A DNA stretch of 64,000 nt from Ophiodon elongatus. Taxonomy: Eukaryota; Chordata; Actinopteri; Perciformes; Hexagrammidae. This document shows, in pieces, positions 62,101 to 64,000 of the stretch (positions within the stretch are counted from its first letter, which is position 1; each line of letters begins with the position of its first letter). The stretch lies in NCBI GenBank assembly GCA_016806645.1, contig JACSYO010000415.1, forward strand, positions 8,051,001 to 8,115,000, in the 5' to 3' direction. The translations under genes were made by a program, and so were the position numbers. The notes below the pieces were generated by a model that saw nothing but the letters and a program-made list of their open reading frames with translations, did no database searches and had not been told where the DNA came from.

Positions 62101-64000
62101 GAGCCACACTACAAGCTTCACAAAGGCTCTTTCCAACGTCCATTTTTATACAGTCTCTGGTTTAAACCATGCTCAGGTGCCCTTCTAGTTAAATAGCTTG
62201 ACATAGATAGCTTCCAGGCAATATATTCTGACTTTCTATCCAGCGCCATCACCAGCGCCATTAGACATGTCCAATACTTTGGTTCATGACTAAATACCTT
62301 CAAAACTAATGTCATTCCCATCAGCCTCAGCTGTACTTTTTGTTTGTCGCTAATCAGCAAACGTTAGCATGCTAAACCAAGATGGTGAACCTGGCAAATA
62401 TTAACTGCCAAACCTCAGCAGTGTCATTCGAAGCATGTTATCATGCTGACATTAGCATTCAGCTCAAAGCACAGCTGTGGCTGTATTGGATTAATACAAC
62501 TTTGGTGCTCGAGTGAGTATTTACGGCAGAAGGCCGGCGTGTGTGTGTGTCTGTGTGATTGACACAAAATTAACTACAGTGGCTGTGTTCATAGTAATGA
62601 AGGAATACAGACGATAGACAGCTGTCACAATTTGTTTTTGCACATTGTTGTCCTTTTCCCCGTTTTTTTCCCTCATAAACATCTCCTGTCATGTCAAATT
62701 GTAGTGGTCCTCAGTAGCTGTGTTTTCAGAAACCAATTTTAATAGCATTTCGATGTATCGCATTAGAAAATCTGTGTGGAAGCAAAAAGTATTTAAGCTT
62801 GCTTGAGGTGGCTTTTGCCTTAGCCGAATAAGAGTTGACGCGCTAAGTGGGTTATGGAAACGCCAAATTATTTTCTAACCTTAAAGAAAATGTGTTTTTC
62901 TGTCAATTAACTCCGGTCACACAGTCTGCGTGTGCTCGTGTATGTTATGAACACATATCATGTTTATTACTGAGCATGTGTCACCATCTTTCAATGCCGC
63001 GCTCAGATCAGCTGTCGCGTCCTGGTTCGTTTCCCTTCCTTCGTATTGACGCCTCCGTCTACCTGCCTGTGCCCGCAGGGATTTGTTATTGTGGGGAGTC
63101 CACATTGTACATGACATTTGTCATCTAACGTCAAGTCCCCTCGCTCCCATTGGTTAACATCCCAGGGTTAGGTAACGGTGCTGTATCTGTAATGTAACTC
63201 CACGTTCCTCGTTTTTGTTAGTTGGCACTGTGAAACAAATTGTTAGAAGAACTCTCGGTTTCTCCCTTCTGTCTGCATTTTTCACCAATCCACCTCATCC
63301 CTGCTGTTTTGGACACACATCTAAGCAGCCTGCGTCTTGTGGGAATTGTGCCTGCAAATTCAAATTATATGGATCCAAAAGAAAGAAAGAGATGATCACT
63401 TGTGCAACAATAATTAGATCCTTTTTTTCTTTATTTGTTCGGTTTGTAATAGCAGAATGTGTCATCGCAATTTCATGGCAATGTATGCATGAGAAATCCT
63501 GCATGCAGTGTTTTATTTTTGTTGTTCAAATTAAAGTGTTTATCTGCACACCTGATAAGCCGGAGGGAAGCTAAAAGGAGGGAGCGGGTGTGGATGAAAA
63601 TGAGAAAATGGGAGCGGGGATTGTCTCTCTGGTTCTGTCTTCTTGCTGGCTTTCCTCTCTGTTGTTTGCTGTTTGAACCAGTCCCCATCAAAGAACACTG
63701 TGTACAGGGGAGGAACAAGAGAGTCCAGATTTGAATACATTTTGATTGAAGTCTGTTCTACTACCGATGGATCGTCAGAAGTATATTCTCCCCCAAAACT
63801 TCGATATCATTCCTGCCTTATTTCTACCTCTCCTTTTATTTCTGCCTCATGTTTCCCAGTTGTCTTATGGCTCCAGCTCGCCGGCGCTGTCCAACCGCCA
63901 GCGCTTCCCCACCTTTTTCCGCACGCACCCGTCTGCCACCCTTCACAACCCCACCAGGGTGCGGCTTTTCCAGAAGTGGAAGTGGACCCGCATCGCCACC
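33349..64000 (+). CDS. gabbr1: GABBR1 isoform 1a, GABA-B receptor subunit 1 with two sushi domains (3' end outside the window)
   Basis: GABBR1 is the GABA-binding subunit of the class C GPCR heterodimer GABA-B. Exons in the window are 33349-33427, 33694-33758, 36021-36159, 42924-43109, 44890-44907, 51997-52157, 59152-59286 and 63860-64000 (continuing), 308 residues in frame. A signal peptide (MARILFVIILYALPSLVVP) is followed by sushi domain 1 (GCAIIRPP ... LPVDYEIEYICRG ... KVRKCLPNGTWTDM), sushi domain 2 (CARVWTSLENGRV ... CHAGF ... W ... PTC) and a six-residue linker with an NYT sequon. Then comes lobe 1 of the Venus-flytrap domain: YIGALFPMSGGWPGGQAC, CDPGEATKLLYDLLY, LMPGCSGVSTLVAEAARMWN, and LSYGSSSPALSNRQRFPTFF followed by RTHPSA. 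The binding-site Trp in GGW, the Ser in YGSSS and the His in RTHPS are present. In mammals the sushi domains direct this isoform to axons, and sushi 1 binds APP. The rest of the receptor lies to the right. Confidence 0.95.
33759..36020 (+). other. GABBR1a intron within sushi domain 1
   Basis: A 2.26-kb AT-rich intron. It contains an interspersed repeat at about 34155-34310 with the fish-typical wording 'gaagattgataccactctcatgtctgt' (split here by an incomplete match) and an uninterrupted (GA)n tract at 34981-35018. I see no exon or conserved element. Confidence 0.5.
34981..35018. repeat. (AG)n microsatellite
   Basis: Nineteen AG units inside a GABBR1 intron. Confidence 0.95.
36300..36860. 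repeat. Interspersed teleost-type repeat in a GABBR1 intron
   Basis: I recognise several consecutive blocks of a high-copy non-coding fish repeat here. It carries no frame and its superfamily is not clear from this copy. Confidence 0.5.
38041..40260. repeat. Old interspersed repeat, split by the foldback insertion
   Basis: The left piece (38041-38121, with 'gagctccttggtcttcatgg') and the right piece (39743-39925, with 'gagatcatgtgacagatcat' and 'ttaggggcttcatagcaaa') are consecutive parts of one teleost DNA-transposon-like repeat that I know as a contiguous unit. The foldback element sits between them. At 39930-40045 a further common fish repeat follows (CGTCCGTCCGTC, 'ggagggaatttcttttcaaa', 'cttggactcaaggat'), and 40120-40240 resembles the end of the first one. 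Confidence 0.6.
38122..39742. mobile_element. 1.6-kb foldback (large inverted-repeat) element in a GABBR1 intron
   Basis: Left arm about 38122-38855 and right arm about 38997-39742 are reverse complements over most of their length, with scattered mismatches and small indels. The ends read GGCTGCAGTCAAATAGTC and its complement. The spacer of about 140 bp is unique. No frame of useful length is encoded, so the element is non-autonomous. A target duplication is not clear. In GABBR1 pre-mRNA the arms would fold into a duplex of more than 700 bp. Confidence 0.9.
43110..44889 (+). other. GABBR1a intron before the microexon
   Basis: This 1.8-kb AT-rich intron contains a degraded hAT-like MITE (43440-43776). 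The 3' end has a long T-rich tract leading to the microexon acceptor. Nothing else is recognised. Confidence 0.5.
43440..43776. mobile_element. Degraded hAT-like non-autonomous element
   Basis: The right end 'gttagttgcagcccc' is the complement of the GGGCTGCAACTAAC terminus of a very abundant teleost element. The body has its 'tctggttccag', 'tgtgaggac', 'gatgcttttctt' and 'aaaacaagcgattt' blocks in the expected order. The left terminus is eroded and I cannot define a target duplication. Confidence 0.6.
44890..44907 (+). other. 18-nt microexon of GABBR1a
   Basis: The exon lies between a long T-rich tract ending CCAAAG and a GTAGAA donor. It contributes YDRNYTG across its two junctions and keeps phase 1 on both sides, so skipping it stays in frame. 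Human GABBR1a has an equally short linker with an NRT sequon at the same place, so an N-glycosylation site between sushi 2 and the ligand domain seems conserved. Confidence 0.75.
46240..46315. repeat. (CA)n microsatellite
   Basis: About 38 uninterrupted CA units. The complementary (GT)n tract lies 300 bp downstream. Confidence 0.97.
46500..46535. repeat. (CT)n microsatellite
   Basis: About 17 CT units between the opposed CA and GT tracts. Confidence 0.95.
46618..46687. repeat. (GT)n microsatellite
   Basis: About 35 uninterrupted GT units, followed by a G-rich stretch. It can pair with the (CA)n at 46240-46315 in single-stranded RNA or DNA. Confidence 0.97.
47124..47220. repeat. Repeat fragment shared with 62512-62610
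   Basis: Both places carry GAGTATTTAC, a GTGTCTGTGTG-like run, 'aaataaactacagtg' or 'aaattaactacagtg', and TGTTCAT followed by GTAAT, in the same order and orientation. They are two copies of one interspersed sequence. Confidence 0.6.
47763..47785. repeat. (CTG)n trinucleotide repeat
   Basis: Seven CTG units in a GABBR1 intron. Confidence 0.9.
50120..50480. repeat. Interspersed teleost-type repeat in a GABBR1 intron
   Basis: The blocks 'gatggattgccatgaaattt', 'tgtccaatcctttggttt' and 'ctgaccaaatacctgtaaat' belong to a very common fish repeat. The segment at 62260-62500 has the adjoining part of the same family ('tccaatactttggttcatga'). Confidence 0.6.
50961..51155. repeat. Compound (CCCT)n-(CT)n-(CA)n microsatellite beside the GABBR1b promoter
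   Basis: CCCT units lead into CT tracts (to about 51070) and then CA tracts with a few TA interruptions (to 51155). It ends about 15 bp before the CpG-rich 1b region begins. It can form triplex or Z-DNA and is likely length-variable. Confidence 0.95.
51170..51893 (+). promoter_or_regulatory. Candidate internal promoter and leader of GABBR1b
   Basis: Just after a long CT/CA microsatellite the sequence becomes CpG-rich (GGCGCGCC, TTCCGCGG, TTCGGCGCGG, GACGCGCGCTCC, CAGTCGCGCCGAG), in contrast to the AT-rich intron on both sides. A TGACGCGC half-CRE-like site is at about 51430. The CpG-rich stretch leads directly into the 1b start codon, in the position where mammals use a second GABBR1 promoter. 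Confidence 0.6.
51894..64000 (+). CDS. gabbr1: GABBR1 isoform 1b, alternative first exon (3' end outside the window)
   Basis: Isoform 1b lacks the sushi domains and has its own signal peptide. Its first coding exon is 51894-52157, followed by 59152-59286 and 63860-64000. The ATG at 51894 has an ideal context (ACCATGG). Residues 1-34 carry a basic start (MVVVCRSPPRVTRATF) and a hydrophobic core (SLIALLLFW), then PSAG before KKKLYIGALF, where it becomes identical to 1a. The last part of this exon is the shared exon of 1a: GCAG at 51993-51996 is the 1a acceptor, and its pyrimidine tract doubles as signal-peptide codons. Phase fits exactly, because 1a brings one G and the exon supplies GC for the shared glycine. 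In mammals 1b likewise starts by 5' extension of a 1a exon, and 1b is the mainly dendritic form. Confidence 0.9.
54930..55290. repeat. Teleost repeat with degenerate telomere-like (GGTTA)n core
   Basis: Blocks TGTACATAGCAGTACGAGTG, 'tcactttttcaaaggcctg', 'gttaaggggctaggg'-like and 'tatgtcaatgagtgtcctc' surround degenerate GGTTAG repeats at 55137-55215. I know this as a high-copy fish sequence, so it is not an ancient telomere fusion. Confidence 0.6.
56030..56280. repeat. Interspersed repeat fragment in a GABBR1 intron
   Basis: The run from 'gcctcggcgaaggag' through 'ttccctgaagcttggtggaa' to 'cgtgctccccgagtgccttt' resembles a widespread vertebrate-type non-coding repeat. A similar closing block ('caggtgcccttctagtt') occurs at 62175-62190. 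Confidence 0.5.
59287..63859 (+). other. GABBR1 intron between lobe-1 exons (4.6 kb)
   Basis: The intron contains a (TTCC)n tract at 60722-60746 and repeat fragments at about 61950-62190, 62260-62500 and 62512-62610. Several open stretches are pyrimidine-rich intron sequence with no codon bias. No exon is supported. Confidence 0.55.
62260..62500. repeat. Interspersed teleost-type repeat in a GABBR1 intron
   Basis: Blocks 'tccaatactttggttcatga', 'cccatcagcctcagctgtac', 'acgttagcatgctaa' and 'gctgacattagcattcagct' are characteristic of a very abundant fish repeat rich in TTAGCAT motifs. Confidence 0.65.

Noticed and set aside
1..64000. CRISPR arrays, prokaryotic operons, phage or integron content
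   Set aside because: There are no spaced direct repeats of the right kind; all genes are spliced vertebrate genes with eukaryotic signals.

Overview
The window is vertebrate nuclear DNA, most likely from a teleost, probably a spiny-rayed fish. The reasons are spliced protein genes with fairly short introns, long CA/GT/CT microsatellites, several interspersed repeats that I recognise as teleost types, and conserved fish-like forms of well-known vertebrate genes. There is no bacterial, plasmid or phage content. Species and chromosome cannot be named from the sequence.

Six genes lie head to tail, all on the + strand. (1) 1-11833: DHX16, the spliceosomal DEAH helicase (Prp2 orthologue). It enters from the left missing about 150 N-terminal residues; 18 exons are resolved. 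(2) 14340-15278: a single-coding-exon RING E3 ligase with a C-terminal membrane anchor, of the RNF183/RNF223/RNF225 group. (3) 17489-18416: a two-exon gene of about 270 aa that I do not recognise, bracketed by two copies of one miniature transposon family. (4) 20825-22295: MGAT1 (GlcNAc-transferase I), with one 139-bp intron in its coding sequence. (5) 23911-28007: SH3BP5L, a RAB11 exchange factor, six coding exons. (6) 33349 to the right edge: the 5' half of GABBR1, the GABA-B receptor subunit 1. It has the exons of the sushi-domain isoform (1a), an 18-nt microexon, and an internal first exon for the short isoform (1b). The splice acceptor used by 1a lies inside the coding sequence for the 1b signal peptide.

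The genes do not form one pathway. DHX16 acts in splicing, MGAT1 and GABBR1 in the secretory pathway and at the membrane, SH3BP5L in RAB11 membrane traffic, and the RING protein in ubiquitination. In human, DHX16 and GABBR1 both lie in the (extended) MHC class I region of chromosome 6, so the block probably keeps part of that old linkage, with MGAT1 and SH3BP5L in between.

The non-coding part holds mobile-element debris. The clearest items are a 1.6-kb foldback element (about 740-bp arms) nested in an older repeat inside a GABBR1 intron, a hAT-type MITE with an exact 8-bp target-site duplication in SH3BP5L, a perfect 28-bp stem hairpin in a DHX16 intron, and opposed CA and GT microsatellites in GABBR1. 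I found no tRNA or rRNA gene, no CRISPR array, and no intact transposase or retroviral gene. The most unusual protein is the unrecognised gene 3.
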